DNA of 64,000 nt, taken from assembly GCF_010730355.1 (NCBI RefSeq), contig NZ_AP022576.1, positions 6,155,860-6,219,859 of the forward strand. Direction: 5' to 3'. This stretch comes from Mycobacterium florentinum (GTDB taxonomy: Bacteria > Actinomycetota > Actinomycetes > Mycobacteriales > Mycobacteriaceae). The translations under genes and the position numbers were made by a program. Positions 1-9,413 of the stretch are shown one piece after another; position 1 is the stretch's first letter; each line of letters starts with the position of its first letter. The notes below the pieces were generated by a model. It was not told the origin of the DNA and ran no database searches. It saw nothing but the letters and a program-made list of their open reading frames with translations.

Positions 1-374
1 CCGAGGAGACCGACGAGCAGGAGCTGACTCGGCTTTTCGTCTCGCAGCTCTACGACGTGTTCGTCGAGCACCAGGGTCTGCTGTTGACGCTGATGGCGGC
101 CGAGAGCCTCAGCGAGGAGGAAAAGGCCGACGCCGGCATCGCCGAGATCCGCCGCGCCGTCACGGTGCTGGGCCAAATCAGCGTTGAGGGAATGCAATTG
201 CGGGGGTTGCGATCCGACCACCCCGACCTGCCGGCCCACTCGACTGTTTCGATGATCGCCGGGATGGCCGCGCTGCGTTCCACCTACTTCGGGGATACGC
301 CACCGCCGCGGGAGGTCATCGTTGAGGAACTCGTTCAAGCGCTCCTGCACGGCTTCTTGCACCGCAACGACTGA
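1..374 (+). CDS. TetR/AcrR-family regulator, C-terminal part (5' end outside window)
   Basis: The frame is open from base 3 to the TGA at 372-374 and has no start in the window, so only about 123 C-terminal residues are present. They are helical and acidic, as in the ligand-binding half of TetR regulators; the DNA-binding helix-turn-helix lies upstream. A GTG at 57 is internal. The gene ends 15 bp before the P450 on the same strand, so it probably shares a transcript with it and may regulate it. The family call rests on helical pattern and context only. Confidence 0.55.
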   Translation, partial: EETDEQELTRLFVSQLYDVFVEHQGLLLTLMAAESLSEEEKADAGIAEIRRAVTVLGQISVEGMQLRGLRSDHPDLPAHSTVSMIAGMAALRSTYFGDTPPPREVIVEELVQALLHGFLHRND

Positions 375-389
375 GTTAGGGATCCGACC

Positions 390-1592
390 ATGACAAGCGC
401 CAATGCCGTCGAGTTGTATTACGACCCATTCGATGTCGAGATCGACTCGAACCCGTACCCGGTGTGGAAGCGGATGCGCGAAGAAGCGCCGTTGTATTAC
501 AACGAGAAGTACAACTTCTACGCGCTGAGTCGATACGACGACGTGGTCCGCGAACTGCCGAACTGGGAGACGTACCGGTCCGGCCGCGGGACCACAGCCG
601 ACATCTTGTTCGCGAATATCGAAGTGCCACCGGGCATTCTGCTGTTCGAGGATCCGCCGCTGCACGATTTGCACCGCAAGCTGCTGTCCCGGGTCTTCAC
701 GCCCCGGCGCATGCTGGCGGTGGAGGACCTGGTGCGCGGTTTCTGCGTCCGCGAGCTCGACCCGCTGGTCGGCGGGAGCGGGTTCGATTTCATCGCGGAC
801 CTGGGCGCGATGATGCCGATGCGGACCATCGGCTACCTGTTGGGAATTCCCGAGGAAGATCAAGAGAAGATCCGGGACCGCAGCGTCGCCAACATCGAAT
901 TGTCCAGGGACAGCGACCCCGCTGCCGTCGACGCGAACGTCTTCGCGAATTCGATCGCGCTGTTCGCCGAATACATCGAATGGCGGGCCAGTCATCCGTC
1001 CGACGACCTGATGACCGAGCTGCTGCGGGCCGAGATCGACGAGCCGGACGGTACGCGCCGGCCGCTGTCGCGCACCGAGGTGCTGGCCTACACGGCCATG
1101 ATCGCGGGCGCCGGCAACGAAACCACCGCTCGCCTAATCGGTTTCATGGGGCAACTGTTGTCGGATCATCCCGATCAACGCCGCGAACTCGTCGAGGACC
1201 CGTCACTGATCCCGGGCGCGATCGAGGAGACGCTGCGCTACGAGCCGCCGTCTCCGGTGCAGGCCCGTTACGTCGCGCGCGATGCCGAGCACTACGGTCG
1301 CGTGGTTCCCGAGGGGTCGTTCATGCTGTTGTTGAACGCGTCGGCCAACCGCGACGAAAACCACTTCACGGATCCGGATCGCTACGACATCCACCGCCGC
1401 GGAAGTCATCTCAGCTTCGGGCAGGGCCTGCATTTCTGTTTGGGCTCGGCGCTGGCCCGGCTGGAAGCCCGGGTGGCCTTCGAAGAAGTCCTCAAACGCT
1501 GGCCCGACTGGGAAGTCGACTACGCGAATGCCCAACGGGCGCACACCGCGAGCGTGCGTGGCTGGGCGCGCTTGCCGGTCGTGGTGGGCTAG
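390..1592 (+). CDS. Cytochrome P450
   Basis: A 400-residue P450 of normal bacterial length. The I-helix oxygen-activation motif AGAGNETT (about residue 236), the K-helix ExxR motif (EETLR) and the heme loop FGQGLHFCLG with the thiolate Cys at residue 350 are all visible, so the enzyme looks intact. It would hydroxylate a hydrophobic substrate using electrons from ferredoxin and a reductase; no ferredoxin gene is adjacent. The ATG at 390 follows the TetR gene by 15 bp. The CYP family and substrate cannot be told from sequence alone. Confidence 0.93.
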   Translation: MTSANAVELYYDPFDVEIDSNPYPVWKRMREEAPLYYNEKYNFYALSRYDDVVRELPNWETYRSGRGTTADILFANIEVPPGILLFEDPPLHDLHRKLLSRVFTPRRMLAVEDLVRGFCVRELDPLVGGSGFDFIADLGAMMPMRTIGYLLGIPEEDQEKIRDRSVANIELSRDSDPAAVDANVFANSIALFAEYIEWRASHPSDDLMTELLRAEIDEPDGTRRPLSRTEVLAYTAMIAGAGNETTARLIGFMGQLLSDHPDQRRELVEDPSLIPGAIEETLRYEPPSPVQARYVARDAEHYGRVVPEGSFMLLLNASANRDENHFTDPDRYDIHRRGSHLSFGQGLHFCLGSALARLEARVAFEEVLKRWPDWEVDYANAQRAHTASVRGWARLPVVVG

Positions 1593-1595
1593 CGG

Positions 1596-1629
1596 CGCTC
1601 GAACGTGAAACTGGCTTCACGTTCGAGCG
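1596..1629. terminator. Perfect 14-bp hairpin between convergent genes
   Basis: CGCTCGAACGTGAA (1596-1609) is followed by a 6-nt loop and its exact reverse complement (1616-1629). It fills the gap between the P450 stop (1592) and the MFS transporter stop (1644), which face each other. There is no U-tract, so it would be the U-less mycobacterial type of terminator, possibly bidirectional. A related but longer palindrome lies at 4608-4665. Confidence 0.6.
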
Positions 1630-1643
1630 ACGAAGGCGTGGCG

Positions 1644-2858
1644 TCAGGTCCTCGCCGGACGCAGCATGCCCGAGGCGACGATCGCGAATACCATCCAGGC
1701 GGCGGCGTAGCTGAACGCCACCGCGGGCGAGGCCAGGGTGTAGAGCAGGCCCGCGACGACGGTCGCCACCACGTCACCGGCCGCCTGGACCGCTCCCAAC
1801 ACGCCGAACCCGCTGCCGCGCAGGCGATCCGGCAGTAGTTGAGACACGACGGCCGACTGGGTAGGCTCGGCCAGGCCGATGCCCGCCCCGGCCAGTGCGA
1901 AGCCGAGTGCGATGATCACCGCATGGTGCGCCCCCACCGCGAACGCCAGGTAACCGACGACATAGACGGCCGCACCGGTCGCGAACACCGCACGCGGCCC
2001 GGCCCGGTCGTACCAGCGTCCCGCGGCCAGCGAGGCAACCGTGGCGACCGCGTTGTGGCCCGCGTAGATCAGGATCGCCAACGACGTCGCCGCGGTCACG
2101 GTTCGCTCCGGGGTGGTCAGCAGTTGGGTGGAGCGCAGGATCAGCAAAGTGGTTGCGATGTTGCCGAATTCGAACAGCGCCACCGGTAGCAGCGCTCGCA
2201 GCATGCCGGCGTCGCGCAGCGCCCCTAAGTCGAACCGTCGCCGGGCTGCCGGTTGGCCCACCTGACGATGTTGGCGCGCTTCGCGGGCGGCGATCAGGAT
2301 GGCCCCGGCGGCAAAGAGACCCGGGATCGCGGCCAGGCAGAGGGCGGGCCGAATGCCGACCCACGCGACAAGCCCGGCCGCAAGCAGCGGGCCCACCACC
2401 GCGCCTAGGTTGTCGCCGGCGCGCTCGAGCCCGAATGTCCTGCCGCGCGCCCATTCTGGGCTCAGGGATGCCAGCAAGGCATCGCGCGACGGCGACCGCA
2501 CACCCCGAGACATCCACGCCAGCGCGCGAAAGAAGCCGGCCTGCCAGACCGTGGCCGTCACGCCGATCGCTCCGGTCGCCACGGCCGTGGCCAGATAACC
2601 GCCGGACGCGATCCGTCCGCGACGTTCGGGGTCGTTGGCCAATGGTCCACCGACCAGTTTCATCACGCCGATCAGCGCGTCGCTGATGCCGTCGACCACC
2701 CCGAGCGCCGCGGCGGACGCCCCGAGCGTTCCGGTGAGGAACGTGGGCAGTACCGAAGTGGTTACCTCGTGGCTGGCATCGGAGAAAAAGCTCGTCGCCC
2801 CGACGGCGCCGACGCCGCGGGTCAGCCACTTCCGCTCGTCATCGGCATCGACCGTCAT
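1644..2858 (-). CDS. Major facilitator superfamily transporter
   Basis: A 404-residue polytopic membrane protein with about 12 hydrophobic segments in two halves joined by an Arg-rich cytoplasmic loop (AREARQHRQ..RRRFD). The first half carries MFS-like loop residues around ERRGRIASGG. Likely a drug or metabolite exporter in the plasma membrane; substrate unknown. ATG at 2858. It converges with the P450 and lies 54 bp downstream of the PPE gene on the same strand. Confidence 0.85.
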   Translation of the reverse strand: MTVDADDERKWLTRGVGAVGATSFFSDASHEVTTSVLPTFLTGTLGASAAALGVVDGISDALIGVMKLVGGPLANDPERRGRIASGGYLATAVATGAIGVTATVWQAGFFRALAWMSRGVRSPSRDALLASLSPEWARGRTFGLERAGDNLGAVVGPLLAAGLVAWVGIRPALCLAAIPGLFAAGAILIAAREARQHRQVGQPAARRRFDLGALRDAGMLRALLPVALFEFGNIATTLLILRSTQLLTTPERTVTAATSLAILIYAGHNAVATVASLAAGRWYDRAGPRAVFATGAAVYVVGYLAFAVGAHHAVIIALGFALAGAGIGLAEPTQSAVVSQLLPDRLRGSGFGVLGAVQAAGDVVATVVAGLLYTLASPAVAFSYAAAWMVFAIVASGMLRPART

Positions 2859-2912
2859 GGCTGGCAGATAACCATGATTTGTTGGCTTCGGCCAGGGTTC
2901 GGCTCATGAATG

Positions 2913-4412
2913 CTATCCAGGCGGATCCCAGCTGCCCGGCAACATCGGAACAGTTGCGGCGCCGCCGAATGAGTCGTCAGCCAGTGTGGTCAAGCCGGCC
3001 GGCTGTCGTCCGGTTGTCCGGTTCACGGCCCCGGCGAAGCCGATCGTTCCCGCTCCGAGCTCCGAATCGATATTCGGTTCCAGGTATTCGTAACGACGGC
3101 CCGGCATGTCGACTCCTCGACGTCGTCTGGAGCCGGTGGGCTCGCGTGGGTTGGCGGCCGCTGCGGGTGTTTCGGTGCTGCGGACTTCCGCGGCCTTCTT
3201 GGACTTGACGGCAGCCCTCGACGGGGAAGGGGCAGCAAACTGAAACGCCCCGACGAGATAGGCGCTCGAAAGTCCCTCCGCACCGGTGACCGGTGCCGGT
3301 GGAGCCGGGGGAGGCGCGCCGTGGACGGACGTTGGGGCCGGGGCGGGGACGGGGGCGGAAGCCGCAGGCGGTGCCGGGATTGCCATGGTCGGCGATGCCG
3401 GGGTCACGACGGGAGCGAGGTGGGGAGCGGGAGGAACGGGAGCCGGCGCTACACCGGGTGCAATTGGATGCGGGAGCCCGGCCAAACCCGCCAGCCCCGC
3501 GAGTCCGCTCGCCGCCCCGGCGGGCACCGCCGCGAGCGGAGCGGCCAGCCCCAGGGTGTACACCGGGTTGCTGAGCAGGAAGGAGGGGATCAGGAAGGGG
3601 TCGTAGAGCACCAGCCAGATCAGGTACATGGTGCGGTGGATGACGAATTGGACGCCCAGGTAAAGAATGGTCTCGAGTAGTTGTGCGGGGTTACCCGCAT
3701 AGTTGGCGAGCATCGCCTCCAGGCGCGGAATGAACATCGTCAAGCTTGGGTGCACCGACGGAGACGTCGGCGAGAACGGATCGAACGGGAACAAATCATT
3801 GAGCAGCTCTTCGAGATTGGTGGGCAATTGAGTGCCCATCGGTCCGGTGGGATCTTTGCCCATTCCCATGCCCGAGTTCATGATCTGCGGAGCCGGGTTG
3901 GTTTGCGGGGCAGCCGCCACCGCGCTGGTCGCGACTGATTGGTAGACGGTCATCGTCGTGGCAGCCTGGACCCACATGCGCGCATAGTCCGCTTCGTTGA
4001 CCGCGATCGGGATCGTATTGATACCAAAGAAATTCGTCGCCATCAGCGCCGCATGGATGGCGTGGTTGGCCGATAGTTCCCCCAACGTCGGCATGGCGGC
4101 CAGCGCGGCCGTATAGGCGGCGGCAGCGGTCTCCAGTTGTGCGGCCATTGCGGCGCTGTCGATGCCGGCTTGCTGTAGCGATGCGATATACGGTGCGTGC
4201 GCGGCGACGTATTGCGCCGCACTCGGTCCCTCCCACGCCGCGGCCTGGGTCGCGCCCAGTAGCGCGGTGAGTTCGCCTGCCGCCGAGTCATATTCAGCGC
4301 TCAGTGAGCTCCACACGCCTGCGGCGGCCGTCAATGGCCCGGGGCCGGGTCCGCTGGACAGCAGCGCCGAATGTACCTCTGGCGGAAAGGCCATCCAGAT
4401 CGGCGAGGTCAA
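2913..4412 (-). CDS. PPE family protein, PPE-PPW subfamily
   Basis: The N-terminal PPE domain begins [15 protein letters not shown] and continues to about residue 170. A long Ala/Pro/Gly-rich linker follows. The C-terminus has the PPW signature, with GTIGFAG and a terminal VPMLPGSW block. PPE proteins are ESX-exported, cell-envelope-associated and normally act with a PE partner; no PE gene is adjacent. The frame extends to an ATG at 4436, but a TTG at 4412 gives the start usual for the family (MTSPxW); ATG 4394 (MAFPPE) is another option. Mycobacteria-specific, so it supports the taxonomic call. Confidence 0.9.
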   Translation of the reverse strand: MTSPIWMAFPPEVHSALLSSGPGPGPLTAAAGVWSSLSAEYDSAAGELTALLGATQAAAWEGPSAAQYVAAHAPYIASLQQAGIDSAAMAAQLETAAAAYTAALAAMPTLGELSANHAIHAALMATNFFGINTIPIAVNEADYARMWVQAATTMTVYQSVATSAVAAAPQTNPAPQIMNSGMGMGKDPTGPMGTQLPTNLEELLNDLFPFDPFSPTSPSVHPSLTMFIPRLEAMLANYAGNPAQLLETILYLGVQFVIHRTMYLIWLVLYDPFLIPSFLLSNPVYTLGLAAPLAAVPAGAASGLAGLAGLAGLPHPIAPGVAPAPVPPAPHLAPVVTPASPTMAIPAPPAASAPVPAPAPTSVHGAPPPAPPAPVTGAEGLSSAYLVGAFQFAAPSPSRAAVKSKKAAEVRSTETPAAAANPREPTGSRRRRGVDMPGRRYEYLEPNIDSELGAGTIGFAGAVNRTTGRQPAGLTTLADDSFGGAATVPMLPGSWDPPG

Positions 4413-4607
4413 AGTTAACCCCGCACAACCAAACATGGCTCATTTCGGAAAGCAGCTATCGGAAGCTCCTTTCGGTGAAAGCGTCACGGGCCCAGGGCTG
4501 TTGGTAATCGGTCCGTTGCCGCGAGCTTAAGCGATCGTGAACCCTAGAAATAGATGCATTAGTGTCCTATACGGATTCGCACAGGCATCCACCAGGTAGC
4601 CACATCG

Positions 4608-4665
4608 TCGAGCGTGAAGCTACTGTCACGCTGGGCGTCGAACGTGACAGTAGCTTCACGCTCGA
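4608..4665. terminator. Perfect 23-bp inverted repeat with 12-nt loop
   Basis: The left arm at 4608-4630 and the right arm at 4643-4665 are exact reverse complements; the core is GAGCGTGAAGCTACTGTCAC. It lies just 3' of the hydrolase stop (4671) and 5' of the PPE gene. There is no U-tract. The outer part (CGAGCGTGAA/TTCACGCTCG) is nearly the same as the stem at 1596-1629, so the two belong to one family of intergenic palindromes, perhaps terminators. Confidence 0.55.
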
Positions 4666-4670
4666 GCAGG

Positions 4671-5660
4671 TTATGAGATGCTCTGATCCACCAGCACCGC
4701 ACCGTCGGGCTGGTTTCCGAGCGTGTGCAACGGAATGTCTTCTTCTTGGACGGTCAGAAGAACGATCTGAGCCAATTGCCGGGGCGCGTCGCATTGCACG
4801 TAGTGATCGGCGCCCGGGATCACCCAGTAGCGATTTCGGCCGGGCTTGGCCTTGAGGTACATCTCCCAGACGTGGTTCGAGACGCGCAACGGCGCGACGT
4901 TGTCGTGCAGTCCCCACACCACGGTGGTGTGCACCTGGCTTTTGGAAAGCGCTTCAAGCCAATTGGTTTCGTCGGCGGCCCGCTCGTTCAGATACTGGAT
5001 GGTGTCCGGCAGCACCCGGATTCCGTCGTTGTGGGCAAAGCACTTGGCCAGCGCGTCGATTTCGGGGTCGGTCAATTTCCTCCTCGGCATGAAGGTGCTG
5101 GCCCCCATGCCGGCCGCCAGGGTCTCCGGTGTGGTCGCTTCCGCGGTGGCGCGCCCCGTTTCAGGGTCGAGCAGTGCGGTTTGGAACAGCGTCAGATTCG
5201 CCAGCGGAAGGTAGATGTTGGCGTTGGTCAAGATGAGGTCGAGCGGGGCCACCGGCGGGTCCAGTGCGGCCAACATGCCCAGCGCGATCATGCCGACGCT
5301 GCTGCCGCGATCATGGGTGAGCATGCGAAATTCGCTCAGCTTCCACACGTCGGTGATCGCATGCACGAGCAGGCGCGCATCGTCGTACAACGAATAGACG
5401 TACGGCTGCGGTGGCTTGTCCGACAATCCGTAACCCGGAAAGTCCAACAGGTAGATGTCGAAATCGGAGCTCAGCTCACGCGTCAACTCGTAGAAGTCGA
5501 TGCTCGACGTCGGAAAGCCGTGCACGAGCACGAGTGGCGGTGCCCCGGCCGTGCCGAAGCGCCGACTGAACACCCCGACTTCCTGTCCGTCGTTGGCGGC
5601 GGTGGTCGACCGCCAGCGAAGTTCGGTACCGCCCTTTTGCCATTCCGCGAAGATGTCCAA
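4671..5660 (-). CDS. Alpha/beta hydrolase, haloalkane dehalogenase / epoxide hydrolase type
   Basis: A 329-residue alpha/beta-hydrolase. The oxyanion-hole HGFP motif (VLVHGFPTSS) is near residue 47, the nucleophile elbow is LTHDRGSSVG (Asp, as in dehalogenases and epoxide hydrolases, not Ser) and the catalytic His is in GADHY near residue 285. Proteins of this type open epoxides or hydrolyse carbon-halogen bonds; the natural substrate is unknown. ATG at 5660. It is monocistronic, with a large palindrome immediately after it. Confidence 0.85.
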   Translation of the reverse strand: MDIFAEWQKGGTELRWRSTTAANDGQEVGVFSRRFGTAGAPPLVLVHGFPTSSIDFYELTRELSSDFDIYLLDFPGYGLSDKPPQPYVYSLYDDARLLVHAITDVWKLSEFRMLTHDRGSSVGMIALGMLAALDPPVAPLDLILTNANIYLPLANLTLFQTALLDPETGRATAEATTPETLAAGMGASTFMPRRKLTDPEIDALAKCFAHNDGIRVLPDTIQYLNERAADETNWLEALSKSQVHTTVVWGLHDNVAPLRVSNHVWEMYLKAKPGRNRYWVIPGADHYVQCDAPRQLAQIVLLTVQEEDIPLHTLGNQPDGAVLVDQSIS

Positions 5661-5719
5661 GCTGCCAGCATCTCAGAGGCGATCGTGGTTAGACAACCGA
5701 TGTTTCGCCGCACGGGCGT

Positions 5720-6238
5720 TCACGGGCAGGTCACATGTATCCCGAATGTGATCTGTCGCATACCGGTTTGGCCCGGCATCGTCCCTTGGCCGGTTCCGGT
5801 GATCGTGTAACTCTTGCCGTCCTTGTCGACCATCACCTGGTTCACGGATTGGGTCGGTTGATAGGGCAGCTGGTACTGCCCGTTGCCGACTTTCAGGGAA
5901 ATCGAAAAGCCGTCGACGCTTGGCGGCTTTTCGTCCGACAGGGCGAAGGACAGCGACGCTGAATCGTCGTGAACGGTGATGCGTGTCGTCAGATCGCCCG
6001 ACTCGGGAGGCGTCGCGTGGGGCTCCGCCGCCGAGCTGATGCAGTTGACCTTGCTGGTAATCGTGTGCGAGTGCTGATCCAGCATCACGGTGGTGTTGGA
6101 CGGAGCCGGACTCGAGCTCGCAGGGGACGCGGGTTTGCCCCCATTGCTGGAACAGGCCGACAGGCCGGCCACCAACACCACCACGCCGACGCCGGCGACA
6201 CGGCGGCTGATTCGCCACCGGGCGTCCGGATTCTTCAT
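5720..6238 (-). CDS. LpqH (19-kDa antigen) family lipoprotein
   Basis: A 172-residue lipoprotein. The signal peptide has Arg residues and a hydrophobic stretch, then the lipobox GLSAC with Cys near residue 29; a Ser/Pro/Thr linker and one beta-rich LpqH-type domain follow, with the pattern GKSYTITGTGQG and a terminal ITFGIHVTCP. The conserved Cys pair (one near VNCISS, one three residues from the end) is present. The frame is open further upstream, but ATG 6238 has an AGGAGG Shine-Dalgarno 8 nt before it and starts the signal peptide. Expected in the cell envelope; members are TLR2 ligands. A paralogue of LpqH more likely than LpqH itself. Confidence 0.88.
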   Translation of the reverse strand: MKNPDARWRISRRVAGVGVVVLVAGLSACSSNGGKPASPASSSPAPSNTTVMLDQHSHTITSKVNCISSAAEPHATPPESGDLTTRITVHDDSASLSFALSDEKPPSVDGFSISLKVGNGQYQLPYQPTQSVNQVMVDKDGKSYTITGTGQGTMPGQTGMRQITFGIHVTCP

Positions 6239-6336
6239 CGCAAGTCCTCCTAGAGGTCTTTCTCCGAAGGCGCGCACCGCGCCGTGCCTACCGTAGCCGC
6301 ATCGGCGCTGCTCAGCGCGTGCCGGCCCACCTCGGG

Positions 6337-7062
6337 CTACGGCCAGGCTTCCCAATGGATCATCGTGCGCAGCGGACCGGCGAATACGGGTCGCACCGCG
6401 CCCGATCGCCAACGCTCTTCGACGAGCGGCGCCAGGGCAGCTGTCGTGCGCAGCGGGTCGCCGTCGAGGTAAACGACGGTGATGTATTGATGGTCGGCCC
6501 GCCAGCCGCGGGGTAAATGGCTCCATCCGGTGCTCGAACCGAACGTCCAGGCGCCCGCGGTGCCGGGGGTGGCGAGCAGCGCCGGAAAGTGTTCGGCGTG
6601 CAGCCATTGCAGCCATTCGTTCGAGCGGCCGTCGGTGGGCTCCTCGACGATCAGCAGGATTCCGCGGTGCGGCCGGAACGGCACCACCTCGGCGGAGACG
6701 AGAGCGTGCGGTGCGGAGTGCCACTGCAGCAGGCGCAGCCCCACGATTTGCAGCAGCGGCCGTGCGACGGGAAAGCGACCGTTCTCCCGCAGTTCACGGC
6801 CGAGTGTCACGAAGTCGTCGAGCGTTTGTTCAACGGGGTCGCCGACCAGATAGTGCACCACGTTGCCGATATCGCTCAATGGTCCGTCGGCCGCTAGGCG
6901 CTGGTGGAGGTATTCGCCGTCGGCGATCCAGCGCAATCCGTGCACGATGCCCGGAAGTTGATATTGCTCGGGCATGTGATCCAGCAGGTGCCAACGCAGA
7001 TAACCGCTTTCGTCGTCCGATGGCGCGGTGAGGCTGAAAATGCCTGCCTTGACCCGGTTCAC
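6337..7062 (-). CDS. Conserved protein of unknown function, coupled to the LLM oxidoreductase
   Basis: A 241-residue soluble protein with two similar halves, each beginning like an EthD/dimeric alpha-beta barrel (a HLLDHMPEQY segment and a LHAEHFPALL segment). This suggests a duplicated ferredoxin-like fold, but the family is not certain. The start is GTG 7062, which overlaps the TGA of the upstream LLM gene (GTGA), so translation is coupled. With the LLM and SDR genes it forms a three-gene operon, probably one oxidation pathway for a small organic substrate. Confidence 0.75.
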   Translation of the reverse strand: MNRVKAGIFSLTAPSDDESGYLRWHLLDHMPEQYQLPGIVHGLRWIADGEYLHQRLAADGPLSDIGNVVHYLVGDPVEQTLDDFVTLGRELRENGRFPVARPLLQIVGLRLLQWHSAPHALVSAEVVPFRPHRGILLIVEEPTDGRSNEWLQWLHAEHFPALLATPGTAGAWTFGSSTGWSHLPRGWRADHQYITVVYLDGDPLRTTAALAPLVEERWRSGAVRPVFAGPLRTMIHWEAWP

Positions 7063-7940
7063 GCGGAACCACCGGCGAGATGAAGCTCGGCCAGCGCCTG
7101 CAGATTTTCCAGGTAATGCTGCAGCGATTTGTGCCTGAACCACGCGCTGATGATGGTCGCGCCGTGCGCGGCGGTGTCGGCGAGTATCTCGCGGGTGCGT
7201 TCGGGATCGTTGATCGGGTCCAGCGGTGCCGGCGGCGGCAGTACCACCTCGAAGCCATCCGGAAATTCGAAGCGGCCCAACCATTCTCGGGCCTGCTGCA
7301 GTGTCACGTTGAAGGGAGCCCACCCGTCGGCCAGGGTCGCGGCCCGGCGCAGCGATCGCAGCGTGCGTCCACCGATCCAGATGGGCACGTGGTCCTGGAC
7401 CGCGCACGGGTTGACGATCATGCCGTCGAACGAATAGAACTCGCCGTGATAGGCGGGTTCGGGAACCGACAGTGATGCGCGCAGCGCACGCAGCGCGTCG
7501 TCGCCGCGCGGTCCGCGGTCGTCGTAAGGAACTCCGAGCAGGTCGAATTCCTCTTCGAGGCTGCCGACGCCGACGCCGAGGATGAGCCGGCCATTGCTGA
7601 CTTTGTCCAACGTGCCGTAGCGCTTGGCGATTTCCAGGGGGTGGTGATAGGCCAGCACTAATACGTTGGTGGCCAACCGTATTCGCTGAGTGCGCGCGGC
7701 CAGGTAGCCCAACGTCGCCAGTGGATCCCAATAACGGGTGCCTCGGTGTTGCTGCTCCAGCACTGCCGGCAGTGCGATGTGCTCGCTGCAGGTCAGGTGG
7801 TGATAGCCCAGCCGGTCCGCGGTTTCGGCGATCTGAGCCAGCTCCTCGATCGACGCGTCCTGCTCCCAGGCGGCACTGAGCTGGGGCATCGTGATCACGA
7901 CGGGTGTGGACACCGACAGCTTCGCGGGTGGGGTGCTCAT
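7059..7940 (-). CDS. LLM-class F420-dependent oxidoreductase
   Basis: A 293-residue luciferase-like TIM barrel. Typical blocks are visible: LTCSEHIALP near residue 50, IRLATNVLVLAYHHPLEIAK near 90 and the GVGVGSLEEEFDLLGVP loop near 124, which contacts the flavin or deazaflavin. Such enzymes transfer hydride between F420H2 and a substrate. ATG 7940 overlaps the SDR stop by 4 nt and the 3' end overlaps the next gene by 4 nt, making a tightly coupled operon. Substrate unknown. Confidence 0.88.
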   Translation of the reverse strand: MSTPPAKLSVSTPVVITMPQLSAAWEQDASIEELAQIAETADRLGYHHLTCSEHIALPAVLEQQHRGTRYWDPLATLGYLAARTQRIRLATNVLVLAYHHPLEIAKRYGTLDKVSNGRLILGVGVGSLEEEFDLLGVPYDDRGPRGDDALRALRASLSVPEPAYHGEFYSFDGMIVNPCAVQDHVPIWIGGRTLRSLRRAATLADGWAPFNVTLQQAREWLGRFEFPDGFEVVLPPPAPLDPINDPERTREILADTAAHGATIISAWFRHKSLQHYLENLQALAELHLAGGSA

Positions 7941-8719
7941 CCCTGCATGTACCCTCCGGCGTCGACAGGGATCGATTGCCCTGTGATTGTTCGGCTCTCG
8001 TCACTGGCCAAAAACAGCGCCAGGTTGGCCACGTCGCCCGGCGACGAAATATCGCGCAGGGCAACGTCTTTGAGCGACTTCGCGCGCACCGCCTCGACCT
8101 CGACACCCTGCTCGGCCGCGGTGCGCTGTAGCCAATTGCGATATAGCTCTGTATCGATCGCGCCCGGCACGATGCAGTTGCAGCGGATGCCGTGCGGACC
8201 GACTTCGAGCGCGACGGTCTTGGTGAAGGCCCGCAGCGACGCCTTCGCGGTGACGTAGTGCGTCTTGCGCGCGATGCCGTGGTAGCCCGCGGTGGAGGAG
8301 AAGTTGAGGATGACGCCGCTGCGACGTTGCAGCATCGACTGGTTGAGAACCTCGCGGGTGCACAACATCGCCGCGGTGACGTCGATGGCGATCGTGGCGT
8401 TCCAGTTGTCGAGTGTCTGCTCCCAGATCCAGTGGTCTTTTCCCGGCGCCGCGGCGTTGTTGCAGAGGATGTCGACGTGCCCGAATTCGTCGACCGCGCG
8501 CGCCACCATCGCCGCGACGTCCGCCTCGTCGGTGACGTCGGCGCGCATCGCGATCGCGCCGGAGCCGGCCGCGGCGGCGGCCTCGCGGACCAGCTCCTCG
8601 CGCCGGGCGGCGAGCAGGACCCGCGCGCCTTCGCGGACGAATACCGAGCCGAGAACCGGTCCCAGGCCGGTGCTTGCCCCGGTGATAATCGCCACCTTGC
8701 CCGCTAGCCGGCCCGTCAT
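7937..8719 (-). CDS. Short-chain dehydrogenase/reductase
   Basis: A classical SDR of about 260 residues: NAD(P) loop TGASTGLG near the N-terminus, NNAAAP motif, catalytic Ser in FSSTAG and the YxxxK pair in HYVTAKAS, ending with the usual GQSIPVDAGGYMQG. Oxidises or reduces an alcohol/ketone. I chose the ATG at 8719 (MTGRLAGK), which places the dinucleotide loop normally; the frame also has ATG 8746. First gene of the SDR-LLM-unknown operon and divergent from the TetR at 8802, which probably controls it. Confidence 0.9.
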   Translation of the reverse strand: MTGRLAGKVAIITGASTGLGPVLGSVFVREGARVLLAARREELVREAAAAAGSGAIAMRADVTDEADVAAMVARAVDEFGHVDILCNNAAAPGKDHWIWEQTLDNWNATIAIDVTAAMLCTREVLNQSMLQRRSGVILNFSSTAGYHGIARKTHYVTAKASLRAFTKTVALEVGPHGIRCNCIVPGAIDTELYRNWLQRTAAEQGVEVEAVRAKSLKDVALRDISSPGDVANLALFLASDESRTITGQSIPVDAGGYMQG

Positions 8720-8773
8720 TGCGCAAATATTACATAGCGGATTCATCGATTACGCCGAACCGATGCCGGGTAA

Positions 8774-8792
8774 ATTCGAACGGTGCTCGAAT
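8774..8792. promoter_or_regulatory. Candidate TetR operator between divergent genes
   Basis: ATTCGA (8774-8779), a 7-nt spacer and TCGAAT (8787-8792) form a 19-bp dyad in the short intergenic space between the SDR operon (start 8719) and the TetR gene (start about 8802). Position and size fit a TetR operator that controls both genes; binding is inferred. Confidence 0.45.
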
Positions 8793-8801
8793 AAAGGCTG
8801 A

Positions 8802-9404
8802 TTGGGGAATGACGTAGTGGTAGCAACGGGGAATGAGGTCACGGCGCCGGCCGGCGCACGCCGCACTTACGGGGGACTCGATCGCGACGAGGTGGTGGTC
8901 GCATTGCGTGACCTGGCGAAGCGCGTGGGCGTGCAGCGGGTGACGATGCGCGAACTCGCCGCCGAACTCGGAGCCGCCGTGCCTTCGGTGTACTACCACG
9001 TCCCCAGTAAGCAGACCGCTTTGGAGCTTGTCGCCGAGTCCGTACTGGAAGAAATCCCGCTTCCGGATAAGGGACGATGGGATACCAGGCTCATCGAGCT
9101 TTATTGCGCTGCCAGGGAAATCATCCTGGGTGTCCCCGGCGTCGCGAGCATCCTGCAAAACAGCGTCGGGAACGAAACGGCCCGCCGGCTGGATCGGCAC
9201 AGCCGCGGCCTGCTCGCCGAGGCGGGCCTCGCGAAAGCCGCTGCCGCCGCGGCTCATACGGTCTTGTACACCTACCTGCTGGGCTCGATAGCTCTGGAGG
9301 AAACCCGCGCCGCCGAGGCGACGCCTCGCGTTAAACGCCAGTTGGCCACACACTTTCGTGCCGGGCTCGATGTGATCGTTGCCGGAATCAAGTCATCGTC
9401 GTAG
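8802..9404 (+). CDS. TetR/AcrR-family transcriptional regulator
   Basis: A 200-residue regulator. The helix-turn-helix lies near residues 40-70 (VTMRELAAELGAAVPSVYYH, then VPSK), followed by an Ala-rich helical ligand domain. The TTG at 8802 is the most upstream start; GTG 8817 is equally plausible, since the first 20 residues are low-complexity. Divergent from the SDR-LLM operon with a 19-bp dyad between, so most likely its local repressor. Ligand unknown. Confidence 0.85.
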   Translation: MGNDVVVATGNEVTAPAGARRTYGGLDRDEVVVALRDLAKRVGVQRVTMRELAAELGAAVPSVYYHVPSKQTALELVAESVLEEIPLPDKGRWDTRLIELYCAAREIILGVPGVASILQNSVGNETARRLDRHSRGLLAEAGLAKAAAAAAHTVLYTYLLGSIALEETRAAEATPRVKRQLATHFRAGLDVIVAGIKSSS

Positions 9405-9413
9405 TCGAGCCGG

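Noticed and set aside
4413..4436. ATG 4436 as PPE start
   Set aside because: It adds eight residues before the conserved MTSPIW start; TTG 4412 fits the family better.
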